Numbered from the stretch's first letter, positions 1-5,962 are shown. The stretch is DNA of 9,541 nt from Faecalibacterium sp. UBA7177 (GCA_002491225.1 DKVN01000041.1:1-9541); one strand, 5' to 3'. Numbers and translations: made by a program. Notes: generated by a model not told the origin, from the sequence alone.

Positions 1-191
1 CGCGAACAATTGAAGATGCCGCCGTGTGTTTTCCGGGGAAGCGGGTGAGAGTCCCGCACGGTCCCGCCACCGTGTTGGGCGTTTGGGCGCTGTTGCCGCT
101 GGCCGTTTGGGCTGGCGGCGGGAGTGCCGGACGCCCTGAGTCGGGTCGCCGGGCACGGTGTGCGCTCATGATCCGCGAGCGACGGGTCATG
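1..191 (+). ncRNA. Cobalamin (B12) riboswitch, 5' end probably outside the window
   Basis: The core matches the cobalamin aptamer consensus. A GGGGAA box at 35-40 leads into a P4-like stem (GCGGG 41-45 with CCCGC 53-57) enclosing GGTGAGAGT. A P5-like hairpin follows (ACGG 58-61 with CCGT 70-73) whose loop is TCCCGCCA, and the conserved GAGTCGGG element sits at 138-145, before GCCGGGCAC. A further hairpin (CATGATCC 167-174 with GGGTCATG 184-191) stands where the P13 hairpin usually lies. The family binds adenosyl- or other cobalamins and normally turns off B12 uptake or synthesis genes. The closing P1/P2 strands could not be paired, so the aptamer likely starts before base 1. The promoter is not visible. 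It precedes a terminator and a putative corrinoid uptake pair, which fits the call. The 3' boundary is approximate. Confidence 0.85.
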
Positions 192-251
192 GCTTTTGCT
201 GTGCTGCCCGGCGCTTGCCGCGGGCGCTTTTCCCCTATGCCAAAAGCCGTG
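188..251 (+). promoter_or_regulatory. Candidate antiterminator helix of the B12 switch
   Basis: CATGGCTTTTG (188-198) can form an 11-bp helix with CAAAAGCCGTG (241-251), with a single U-G wobble. Forming it removes the 5' arm of the terminator at 242-257. Its own 5' end (188-191) overlaps the 3' arm of the hairpin 167-174/184-191. The three helices are therefore mutually exclusive in the right order for a transcriptional OFF switch: ligand-stabilised hairpin, then antiterminator, then terminator. A GCCCG/CGGGC hairpin (206-210 with 221-225) fits in the intervening loop. Pairing is seen in the sequence; the mechanism is inferred. Confidence 0.65.
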
Positions 252-287
252 CATCCCTCTTGCCGGGATGCACGGCTTTTTATTTTT
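241..287 (+). terminator. Riboswitch-controlled intrinsic terminator
   Basis: AAAAGCCGTGCATCCC (242-257) is perfectly complementary to GGGATGCACGGCTTTT (265-280), with a 7-nt loop and a following TATTTTT tract (281-287). It lies between the B12 aptamer and the first gene, whose AGGAGG is at 298-303, so it is the expected expression platform: premature termination when the ligand is bound. Its 5' arm also pairs with an upstream segment (see the antiterminator entry), as expected of a switch rather than a constitutive terminator. Confidence 0.9.
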
Positions 288-311
288 GAAATTATTCAGG
301 AGGAAGACAGG

Positions 312-710
312 ATGACCAAACAGAACAAAAAACTGCTTGCCCTTGCCGCGGCGGCCCTGGTGCTGGCCGCGGTGCTGGTGTGCGCCTGGCTGCTGGCCGC
401 CCCCCAGGGGGCCGCGGGGAGCAAGGCGCTGACCCTGACCGTCGCCTATGCCGACGGCAGCACCGACGAGTTTTGCTTTACCACCGATGCCGAGTTTTTG
501 CGCGGGGCGCTGGAGGAGCAGCAGCTGGTGGCGGGGGACGAATCCGAGTACGGGCTGTTTATCAAAACGGTAAATGGCGTGACGGCGGACGAGGGCCAGC
601 AGCAGTGGTGGTGCCTGACCAAGGACGGCGCCGAGGTGATGACCGGGGTGGACAGCACCCCCATCGCGGACGGCGACCAGTTTGAGCTGACCCTCAAGAC
701 CGGCTGGTGA
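312..710 (+). CDS. Membrane-anchored DUF4430 protein (transcobalamin C-terminal-like), putative corrinoid binder
   Basis: A 132-residue protein. Residues 1-7 are lysine-rich and residues 8-30 are a hydrophobic helix. There is a cysteine at 24, but the preceding LV does not make a good lipobox, so an uncleaved N-terminal anchor is more likely than a lipoprotein. The extracellular part shows the DUF4430 pattern: a beta-strand start near 40, an FLRGALEE helix near 62-69, the paired tryptophans W99-W100 followed by a strand, then GVDSTPIADGDQFELTL near the end. This fold resembles the C-terminal domain of transcobalamin and intrinsic factor. The start at 312 was chosen because AGGAGG at 298-303 lies 8 nt ahead; the open frame upstream runs through the riboswitch and terminator. 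Being first behind the B12 riboswitch and 9 nt from an S component, it probably presents corrinoid to the transporter. Direct binding is inference. Confidence 0.8.
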   Translation: MTKQNKKLLALAAAALVLAAVLVCAWLLAAPQGAAGSKALTLTVAYADGSTDEFCFTTDAEFLRGALEEQQLVAGDESEYGLFIKTVNGVTADEGQQQWWCLTKDGAEVMTGVDSTPIADGDQFELTLKTGW

Positions 711-719
711 GGCGGGCTG

Positions 720-1232
720 ATGAAACACACCCGCGCGCTGGTCACCGCCGCGCTGCTGGCCGCGCTGCTGACCGCCTCCAAGTATCTGCTGGACGGCCTG
801 CCCAACATCGAGCTGGTGAGCCTGCTGGTGATCCTGTACACCCTCGAGTTTCCGCGGCTGGCGGCACCGGCGGTATATACCTATGTGTTTTTGTACGGCC
901 TGCTGAACGGCTTTGGGGTGTGGTGGTTCCCGCAGCTTTACCTCTGGGCGGTGCTGATGCTGCTGACGCGGCTGCTGCGGGGGCTTACCGCGCCGCTTGC
1001 CTGGGCGCTGGTGAGCGGGATCTTTGGGCTGTGCTACGGGGCGCTGTACGCGGTGTACTACGCGCTGCTCAACGGCCCGGCCGCCGGGCTGGCCTGGTGG
1101 GTGTCCGGCGCGCCGTTTGACCTGTTGCACGGGGCGGGCAATTTTCTCGCAGCGCTGCTGCTCTTTCGCCCGATGCGCACCGGGCTGCGCCGGGTCAAGG
1201 CGGCGATGGGCTTTGATGGCAGGGTGGGGTGA
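720..1232 (+). CDS. ECF transporter S component, probably cobalamin-specific
   Basis: A very hydrophobic 170-residue integral membrane protein with about five to six membrane segments. It has the Ala-rich first helix (ALLAALLTAS near 11-20) used by S components to contact the transmembrane coupling protein, then PNIELVSLL (28-36). The late motif SGAPFDLLHGAGNF (129-142), followed by a last helix and a basic tail, is typical of this S-component group. S components bind a vitamin and dock on a shared EcfA-A'-T energising module; no such module lies in this window, so it would be a group II ECF system using a module encoded elsewhere. It starts 9 nt after the DUF4430 gene with only a weak RBS, suggesting translational coupling. 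Cobalamin specificity rests on the riboswitch and the DUF4430 partner, not on the protein itself. The next gene is convergent, only 18 nt away. Confidence 0.82.
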   Translation: MKHTRALVTAALLAALLTASKYLLDGLPNIELVSLLVILYTLEFPRLAAPAVYTYVFLYGLLNGFGVWWFPQLYLWAVLMLLTRLLRGLTAPLAWALVSGIFGLCYGALYAVYYALLNGPAAGLAWWVSGAPFDLLHGAGNFLAALLLFRPMRTGLRRVKAAMGFDGRVG

Positions 1233-1250
1233 GCGAGAGCGCGGCGGGCC

Positions 1251-1745
1251 TCACGCCTCCCCCGCGGTCAGCTCCGCGGCCGTGATGGGCAGGGCCTTGC
1301 GCAGCTCGGGCAGGGCAAGCTCGATGTGGACGCCGATCCTGCCGCCGCTGAGGACGATGACGGATAGCCCCTCGGCGCTCTGGTCGATGAAGGTGGGAAA
1401 CTGCTTTTTCATCCCCACCGGCGAGCAGCCGCCGTGGACGTACCCGGTCAGGGGCAGAAGATCCTTTGCCTTGAGCATCGCGACGCTCTTTTCCCCCGCC
1501 GCCGCGGCCGCTTTTTTCAGATCCAGCTCGGCCGCGGCAGGGATCATAAAGACATAGTGTTCGCCCGAGCGCCCGACCGTCACGAGGGTCTTGAACACCG
1601 CCGCCGGGTCCCTGCCCAGCCGCACGGCGGCCTCGGTGCCGCTGAGTGCCTGGCCCGGCTCTGGCTCATAGGAGAGCACCTCAAAGGCAGCTTTTTTCTG
1701 GGCAAGCAGCCGGATGGCGTTGGTTTTGATCGCTGTGTTTTTCAT
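1251..1745 (-). CDS. ybaK: Cys-tRNA(Pro) deacylase, YbaK/EbsC family
   Basis: A 164-residue protein of the usual YbaK length. The family hydrolyses Cys-tRNA(Pro), a mischarging product of prolyl-tRNA synthetase, and acts in trans in the cytoplasm. Recognisable motifs are the KTLV segment (52-55), which contains the conserved lysine needed for activity in characterised members, and the signature GYVHGGCSPVGMKKQFPTFID (101-121, written here as one motif ending at D121). The start at 1745 is preceded by AGAGGCG at a fitting distance. It lies 46 nt downstream of the dehydrogenase gene on the same strand, with no obvious terminator between, so the two are probably co-transcribed. A related activity on other aminoacyl-tRNAs (ProX or other INS-superfamily types) is possible but less likely given the GYVHGG and SPVG motifs. 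Confidence 0.9.
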   Translation of the reverse strand: MKNTAIKTNAIRLLAQKKAAFEVLSYEPEPGQALSGTEAAVRLGRDPAAVFKTLVTVGRSGEHYVFMIPAAAELDLKKAAAAAGEKSVAMLKAKDLLPLTGYVHGGCSPVGMKKQFPTFIDQSAEGLSVIVLSGGRIGVHIELALPELRKALPITAAELTAGEA

Positions 1746-1791
1746 GCTGTATCGCCTCTTTTGTTGGATGCGCGGGGTCGAGCCGCAGCGC

Positions 1792-2757
1792 TCAAAGGTT
1801 CACGACATTGACCGGCCTGCCCTCGAGGAAGGCCTTCACATTGCGGACGGTGCAGTCCATGATGCGCTGGCGGCTCTCTTTGGACGCCCAGGAGATGTGT
1901 GGGGTGATCAGGCAGTTTTTCGCGGTGAGCAGCGGGTTGTCCGCCCGGATGGGCTCGCTCGACACCACATCGAGGCCCGCGGCAAAGACCTTGCCGCTGT
2001 TCAGCGCGTCGGCAAGGTCCTGCTCGACGATCAGCTGCCCGCGGCTGTTGTTCAGCAGGATCACCCCGTCCTTCATCTTCGCGATGGTGTGCTGATTGAT
2101 GAGGCCCTCGGTCTCGGGGAAGAGCGGGCAGTGCAGCGCGATGACGTCCGCGCGGGCCAGCAGGGTGTCGAGATCCACATACTCGGCGAGCGCGCGGCCC
2201 GCCTCGCTCTCGTGCGGGCTGCAGGCAAGCAGCTGCATGCCCAGCGCCCGCGCGATCTGGCCGGTGCGCTGGCCGATGCGGCCAAAGCCGATGATGCCCA
2301 TCGTCTTGCCCTCCAGCTCGATCTGCGGATCGTCCCAGTAGCAGAAGTCCGGGCTTGCCTGCCATCTGCCCTGGTGGACCGTTTCGCTGTGGTGGGCCAC
2401 ATGGTGGCAGATCTCGAGCAGCATGGCGATGGCGAACTGCCCCACCGCGGCGGTGCCGTAGGCCGGCACGTTGCAGACCGGGATGCCCCGCTGCGCGGCG
2501 TATTCGTAGTCCACCACGTTGTAGCCGGTGGCCAGCACCGCGATCAGCCGGATGCCGGGGCAGGCGTCGAGCGTGCGCCGGGAGAGGGGGGTCTTGTTGG
2601 TGAGCACGATCTCGGCGGTTCCGATGCGGCCGATGATCTCGGCCTCGTCGGTGAGACTGGTGCGGTCATGGACGGTCAGCGCGCCGAGCCTGCCCAGCGC
2701 CTCCCAGGAGAGGTCGCCGGGGTTTTCGGTGTAGCCGTCCAGCACGACCATCTTCAT
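1792..2757 (-). CDS. D-2-hydroxyacid dehydrogenase (glycerate dehydrogenase/hydroxypyruvate reductase-like)
   Basis: A 321-residue cytoplasmic oxidoreductase interconverting a 2-oxoacid and a D-2-hydroxyacid with NAD(P)(H). It has the two-domain formate/glycerate dehydrogenase layout. The substrate-domain motif VLATGYNVVD is at 74-83. The Rossmann loop GFGRIG is at 157-162. The catalytic set is present: R239 in NNSRGQ, E268 in VVSSEP and H287 in TPHISW. At the end of the second beta strand, where NAD-dependent members usually carry Asp, the sequence reads ACSPHES (S180), so cofactor preference is open. The exact substrate (hydroxypyruvate/glycerate, glyoxylate or another) cannot be read from the sequence. 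The start at 2757 has GGAGGAG just upstream. A strong-looking promoter lies at 2826-2854, giving a leader of about 60 nt. It probably heads an operon with ybaK. Confidence 0.9.
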   Translation of the reverse strand: MKMVVLDGYTENPGDLSWEALGRLGALTVHDRTSLTDEAEIIGRIGTAEIVLTNKTPLSRRTLDACPGIRLIAVLATGYNVVDYEYAAQRGIPVCNVPAYGTAAVGQFAIAMLLEICHHVAHHSETVHQGRWQASPDFCYWDDPQIELEGKTMGIIGFGRIGQRTGQIARALGMQLLACSPHESEAGRALAEYVDLDTLLARADVIALHCPLFPETEGLINQHTIAKMKDGVILLNNSRGQLIVEQDLADALNSGKVFAAGLDVVSSEPIRADNPLLTAKNCLITPHISWASKESRQRIMDCTVRNVKAFLEGRPVNVVNL

Positions 2758-2825
2758 TGCGGTTCTCCTCCTTGCCCTGATCAGACCGGCGCCGAGGCGC
2801 GGCCCCGCGCGGCTTGTATGATGTT

Positions 2826-2854
2826 ATGATACGATGGTTGGGCTGGTTTATCAA
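2826..2854 (-). promoter_or_regulatory. Sigma-A-type promoter for the dehydrogenase-ybaK operon
   Basis: On the minus strand, TTGATA (2849-2854) and TATCAT (2826-2831) are separated by exactly 17 nt; each matches the sigma-A consensus hexamer at five of six bases. A run of seven A residues (2856-2862 read on the minus strand) lies just upstream of the -35 and could act as an UP element. Transcription would start near 2819 and run toward the dehydrogenase start at 2757. Confidence 0.75.
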
Positions 2855-2917
2855 GTTTTTTTGCGCAGAGCCCGCGGCCCGGCGGCCGGATGCCGCCATT
2901 TGGGTCGGATTTTCCGG

Positions 2918-2946
2918 TTTCCGGGTAGAACAAAATGTGCTATGAT
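2918..2946 (+). promoter_or_regulatory. Extended -10 promoter for the AraC-family gene
   Basis: TATGAT (2941-2946) is preceded by TGC, making an extended -10 element, about 38 nt ahead of the regulator's start codon. The -35 region at the usual spacing (TTTCCG, 2918-2923) is poor, which extended -10 promoters tolerate. The 226-nt gap between the two divergent start codons also holds the minus-strand dehydrogenase promoter and a small GC-rich hairpin (2881-2897). Confidence 0.5.
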
Positions 2947-2983
2947 TAGAAAAAGTGCAGATGCGCAAATGGGAGGTGCCCCT

Positions 2984-4285
2984 ATGCAGAAGATCGAGAC
3001 GCTGCTGCGGTTTTTGCGGTACACCACCGGGCTGGACGCGCTGTGTTGGGACGGCTCGGCCCAGATGCTGGAGGAGGTTGAGGAGCGGGCCTGCTTTTCC
3101 CGCCAGGCGCAGCCGCTGCTGACCGCGGGCGGGCTGCAGATGGTCCTTGCGCAGGTACACCCCGGCAACCTGTACGAGATGGAGGATCTGCTGGGGATCC
3201 ACTTCTTCTTTTTTCTGTTTGAAGGGAGCCCTGTTCTGGTCGGGCCTTTTGTGACCGAGCAATGGTCGGCAGACGGCATCCCGGAGAAGGCGCGTCTGGC
3301 AAACGCTGGCCTCTCGGCCAGCCGCCTGCTGCCCTACAAGCTCTACTATTGCAGCTACTGCGTGCTGGAGCACAGCGCCAGCGTCCAGCTTGTGACCGGC
3401 GCCATCACCGCCCTGCTGCCAAACCTGCCGCCCTACACCTGCCAGCGCATCTCCGGTATGATCGGGCAGCGCCTGCCCGACCCCCGCGCCGAGGAGCCCT
3501 TTGACTTTGACAGCGCGGTGCACCAGTTTGAGCTGGAAAAGCACTTTTTTGAGCTGGTCAGTGAGGGGCAGACCGAGGCGGCGCTGGAGATGTGGGAGCG
3601 GATGAAAAAGATCCCCATCGCCGAGCAGATGTTCCCGTTTGATCACCAGCGCAAGGTGGCCAGCCTGACCGGCCTGCGCTTTGTGCTGCGGATGGTGGTG
3701 GAGGCAAGCGGCGTCCACCCGGCCGTGACCCACGCCATCTCGGTCGCCTACGCGCAAAAAATTTACGCTGCGCGCGATCAGAACGAGCTGGACGGGATCG
3801 TCCCCGCCATGATCCGGGAGTTTTCCGAGGCGGTGCAGGCCGCCCACAGCAGCCGCTATTCGCCGGGGATTGGCAGCGTAGTCAGCTATCTGGACCTGCA
3901 CATCAGCCAGAAGCCCGACCCAAAGCAGCTTGCCGCCCTGGCAGGCTGCACGCCGGACCTGCTGCGCCAGCACTTCCGGGAAGAGACCGGGCTGAGCATC
4001 CAGCAGTATCTCGTCCGGCAGCGCTGCCGGATCGCGGCCGACCTGCTGCGCAAAACCGACCTGCCGGTGCAGAAGGTCAGCGCCCATGTGGGGTATCTCG
4101 ACAACAACTATTTTGTCAAGGTGTTCAAAAAGGAGCTCGGGGAGACCCCACCGATTACCGTAACAGGTTCCGGCCGTAGCAGAAGCCTCCCATCCCCGCC
4201 GGACGCGGGCCATGGAGGGCCGCTGTGTTGGCGGCGCGCCGCGGCCTGCTTTTTTTGCCCCGTTTTGCTGTGCGAGATTGCCTGA
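2984..4285 (+). CDS. AraC-family transcriptional regulator with probable C-terminal frameshift
   Basis: A regulator with a long N-terminal sensing region (about 1-290) and the C-terminal AraC DNA-binding domain with two helix-turn-helix units: KQLAALAGCTPDLL onward (314-336) and PVQKVSAHVGYLDNNYFVKVFKKELGETP (second unit, 361-389, given as positions with its motif). The start at 2984 follows GGGAGG at 2971-2976. AraC proteins normally end in a TPxxYRxRF-like tail. In this frame the tail is lost and 44 unrelated residues follow P389 up to the stop at 4283-4285. Restoring one C in the run 4146-4149 gives TDYRNRFRP and a stop at 4177-4179, a 398-residue protein. An intrinsic terminator lies inside the extension, supporting the shorter end. 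The gene directly precedes a sugar symporter and GH88 hydrolase, and probably controls them in response to an imported sugar. The ligand is unknown. Confidence 0.88.
   Translation: MQKIETLLRFLRYTTGLDALCWDGSAQMLEEVEERACFSRQAQPLLTAGGLQMVLAQVHPGNLYEMEDLLGIHFFFFLFEGSPVLVGPFVTEQWSADGIPEKARLANAGLSASRLLPYKLYYCSYCVLEHSASVQLVTGAITALLPNLPPYTCQRISGMIGQRLPDPRAEEPFDFDSAVHQFELEKHFFELVSEGQTEAALEMWERMKKIPIAEQMFPFDHQRKVASLTGLRFVLRMVVEASGVHPAVTHAISVAYAQKIYAARDQNELDGIVPAMIREFSEAVQAAHSSRYSPGIGSVVSYLDLHISQKPDPKQLAALAGCTPDLLRQHFREETGLSIQQYLVRQRCRIAADLLRKTDLPVQKVSAHVGYLDNNYFVKVFKKELGETPPITVTGSGRSRSLPSPPDAGHGGPLCWRRAAACFFCPVLLCEIA
4218..4256 (+). terminator. Intrinsic terminator after the AraC-family gene
   Basis: GGCCGC (4218-4223) pairs with GCGGCC (4241-4246), with further GC pairing possible inside the loop around GGCGCGCC, followed by TGC and seven T residues (4250-4256). 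It lies 38 nt after the stop at 4177-4179 that would end the gene if the frameshift were repaired, but inside the coding frame as it stands. Stem quality is moderate. Confidence 0.6.
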
Positions 4286-4326
4286 ATTTTCCCTCTCCCC
4301 AAAATATTTTTATCAAAACCGGCAAA

Positions 4327-4384
4327 GTTTTTCTATTCCAGCCGGTGTTTTTTCTACCCTTTCTTTGAAAAAGCCCTCTATACT
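4327..4384 (+). promoter_or_regulatory. Transporter promoter with candidate AraC-type direct-repeat operator
   Basis: A -10-like TATACT lies at 4379-4384. No good -35 is found at the matching distance (about 4356-4361), as expected of an activator-dependent promoter. Two imperfect copies, CCGG ... GTTTTTCTA (4319-4335) and CCGG ... GTTTTTTCTA (4342-4356), repeat about 20-23 nt apart, roughly two helical turns, and the downstream copy abuts the -35 position. This is the geometry AraC-family activators commonly use. The repeat is seen; regulator binding is inferred. Confidence 0.45.
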
Positions 4385-4395
4385 TTACTCAGTTA

Positions 4396-4417
4396 GAGGT
4401 GGGAGGTGTCCCACCTC
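4396..4417 (+). promoter_or_regulatory. Perfect stem-loop near the 5' end of the transporter transcript
   Basis: GAGGTGGGA (4396-4404) and TCCCACCTC (4409-4417) form a 9-bp perfect stem with a GGTG loop. With the -10 at 4379-4384, transcription would start near 4391, placing this hairpin within the first few nucleotides of the mRNA and well upstream of the RBS at about 4437-4442. It could protect the 5' end of the mRNA or be a DNA operator. It has no U-tract, so it is not a terminator. Confidence 0.5.
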
Positions 4418-4452
4418 CGGCAAATCTGATCAGAGAAAGAGGAATCAAGTCT

Positions 4453-5868
4453 ATGCGCACAGATCAAGCGAGGCCGTTTGGCCTGAGAGACAAGATCGGC
4501 TATGCGATGGGTGACTTTGGCAACAACTTCACCTTCCTGTTCGCCAGCATGTGGCTGCTGACCTTTGGCACCGACGTGCTGGGCCTGCCCGGCGCGATCA
4601 TCGGCACCATCACCGCCGCCTGCAAGATCGTGGACGCCTTTACCGATTTCGGCATGGGCCGCATCTGCGATGTCGCCAAACCCACCGCGGAGGGGCGTTT
4701 CCGGCCCTGGATCCGGCGGGCGGCGATCCCGATGGGGCTGAGCAGCATGCTCATCTACCAGCACTGGGTGGCCGGTTTCCCCGAGACCCTCCGCATCGTC
4801 TGGCTCATCGTTTTCTACATCCTCTGGGGCAGCATCTTCTACACCGCCTGCAACATCCCCTACGGCAGCATGGCCTCGGTCATCACCAACGACCCCAAGG
4901 AGCGCACCCAGCTCTCCACCTGGCGCACCATCGGCGCGACCCTGTCCGGCATGATGATCGGCATCATCGCCCCGATGCTGGTGTTTACCCGCAACGAGGC
5001 GGGCCAGCAGGTGGTGGTGCCGGAGCGGTTCACCACCACCGCCATCATCTTTGGCATCCTGGCGGCCGTGCTCTACCTGGGCTGCTACAAGCTGACCACC
5101 GAGCGCATCCAGATCGACCCGGCCAAGGCCAGCGCCGGAAAAGAGAAGCTGTCGGTGGGCGAGACCCTCAAGAATCTGGTCATCTGCCGCCCGCTGCTGG
5201 CCATCATCGCGGTGGCGCTGCTGACCCTGATCGCCAGTCTCGGCACCCAGGCCCTCAACACCTACCTGTACAAGGACTACTTCAACGACACCAGCCTGAT
5301 GCCGGTGGCCAGCTTTGGCGGCACGGTCATCATGATCTGCATGGCCCCCGTGGCCACCAGGCTGTCTGCCAAAATCGGCAAAAAAGAGGTGGGCGCGCTG
5401 GGCATTTTGATCGCGGCAGCGGCGATGTTCCTGCTCTGGATCGTCCACACCACCAGCCCGGTGATGTACATCGTCCTCTACCTCATCAGCAGCCTGGGCA
5501 TGGGCCTGAACAGCATGGTCACCTGGGCCTACATCGGCGACGTCATTGATTATCAGGAGGTCAAGACCGGCGTGCGCACCGACGGCACCGTCTACTCCAC
5601 CTACTCCTTTGTCCGCAAGATCGCCCAGGCCGCGGCGGCGGGACTCGGCGGCTTTTTGATCTCGGCCATCGGGTATGTCAGCTCCACCGCCGGCGAGGTG
5701 GTGGTGCAGTCCGAGGCCACCAAAGCGGGGCTTTACAACTGCATGACCCTGCTGCCCGCCGCGCTCTATCTGCTCACCTTTGTCTGCCTCTTCTTCCTTT
5801 ACCCGCTGGGCAAAAAGCAGGTGGATGAGAACAACCGCATCCTGGCCGAGCGCCGCGCCGCGCAGTAA
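4453..5868 (+). CDS. GPH-family (MelB-like) sugar:cation symporter
   Basis: A 471-residue inner-membrane transporter of the glycoside-pentoside-hexuronide:cation symporter family, with the usual length and about twelve membrane segments. Family marks are the N-terminal KIGYAMGDFGNN (14-25) and the helix II motif DAFTDFGMG (61-69). The aspartates D61 and D65 there correspond to the cation-site acids of MelB, with Thr at the MelB Asn58 position. The loop motif GRFRPWI (81-87) follows, as does IPYGSM between later helices. It imports a sugar, here probably an unsaturated uronic-acid disaccharide, with Na+ or H+. The ATG at 4453 was chosen because AGAGGA (4437-4442) precedes it; an in-frame GTG at 4399 lies inside a hairpin and lacks an RBS. 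It is followed after 94 nt by the GH88 gene, likely in one operon under the upstream AraC-type regulator. Confidence 0.9.
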   Translation: MRTDQARPFGLRDKIGYAMGDFGNNFTFLFASMWLLTFGTDVLGLPGAIIGTITAACKIVDAFTDFGMGRICDVAKPTAEGRFRPWIRRAAIPMGLSSMLIYQHWVAGFPETLRIVWLIVFYILWGSIFYTACNIPYGSMASVITNDPKERTQLSTWRTIGATLSGMMIGIIAPMLVFTRNEAGQQVVVPERFTTTAIIFGILAAVLYLGCYKLTTERIQIDPAKASAGKEKLSVGETLKNLVICRPLLAIIAVALLTLIASLGTQALNTYLYKDYFNDTSLMPVASFGGTVIMICMAPVATRLSAKIGKKEVGALGILIAAAAMFLLWIVHTTSPVMYIVLYLISSLGMGLNSMVTWAYIGDVIDYQEVKTGVRTDGTVYSTYSFVRKIAQAAAAGLGGFLISAIGYVSSTAGEVVVQSEATKAGLYNCMTLLPAALYLLTFVCLFFLYPLGKKQVDENNRILAERRAAQ

Positions 5869-5893
5869 GCCGAACCACCCGCATCTTCTTCCG

Positions 5894-5930
5894 GGCGGGC
5901 AGGCCCCTCCCGGCCTGCCCGCCTGATTTT
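5894..5930 (+). promoter_or_regulatory. Intercistronic GC-rich hairpin between transporter and hydrolase genes
   Basis: GGCGGGCAGGCC (5894-5905) and GGCCTGCCCGCC (5912-5923) form a perfect 12-bp stem with a 6-nt loop, followed by TGA and four T residues. The T-tract is short and displaced, so it may be a leaky terminator or an RNA-processing/3'-end stabilising element that sets unequal levels of the two products. The downstream RBS (TGAGGA before 5963) is left free. Confidence 0.55.
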
Positions 5931-5962
5931 GATAAGAGACTGATTGAAAGTGAGGAACCGCC

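Noticed and set aside
378..386. Lipoprotein signal with Cys24 in the DUF4430 protein
   Set aside because: Residues before the cysteine read V-L-V rather than a Leu-Ser/Ala-Gly/Ala lipobox; an uncleaved anchor fits better.
1233..1250. Terminator between the convergent S-component and ybaK genes
   Set aside because: The gap is only 18 nt and shows no convincing stem followed by a T-tract on either strand.
2881..2897. GC-rich hairpin (GGCGGC with GCCGCC) in the divergent intergenic region
   Set aside because: It has a short stem, no T-tract and chance is likely at this GC content. It could be an operator, but nothing else supports that.
2834..2983. Upstream in-frame ATG at 2834 for the AraC-family gene
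   Set aside because: That stretch contains the dehydrogenase promoter and the extended -10 promoter. The ATG at 2984 has a good GGGAGG RBS.
2666..4213. Long minus-strand open frame (about 515 codons) opposite the AraC-family gene
   Set aside because: It is the mirror of a GC-rich coding sequence. The translation is low in complexity with no recognisable domain, and it also overlaps the real dehydrogenase start and both divergent promoters.
4399..4452. In-frame GTG at 4399 as an earlier start of the symporter
   Set aside because: It sits inside the 4396-4417 hairpin without a usable RBS. The ATG at 4453 has AGAGGA at the right distance and begins at the usual family N-terminus.
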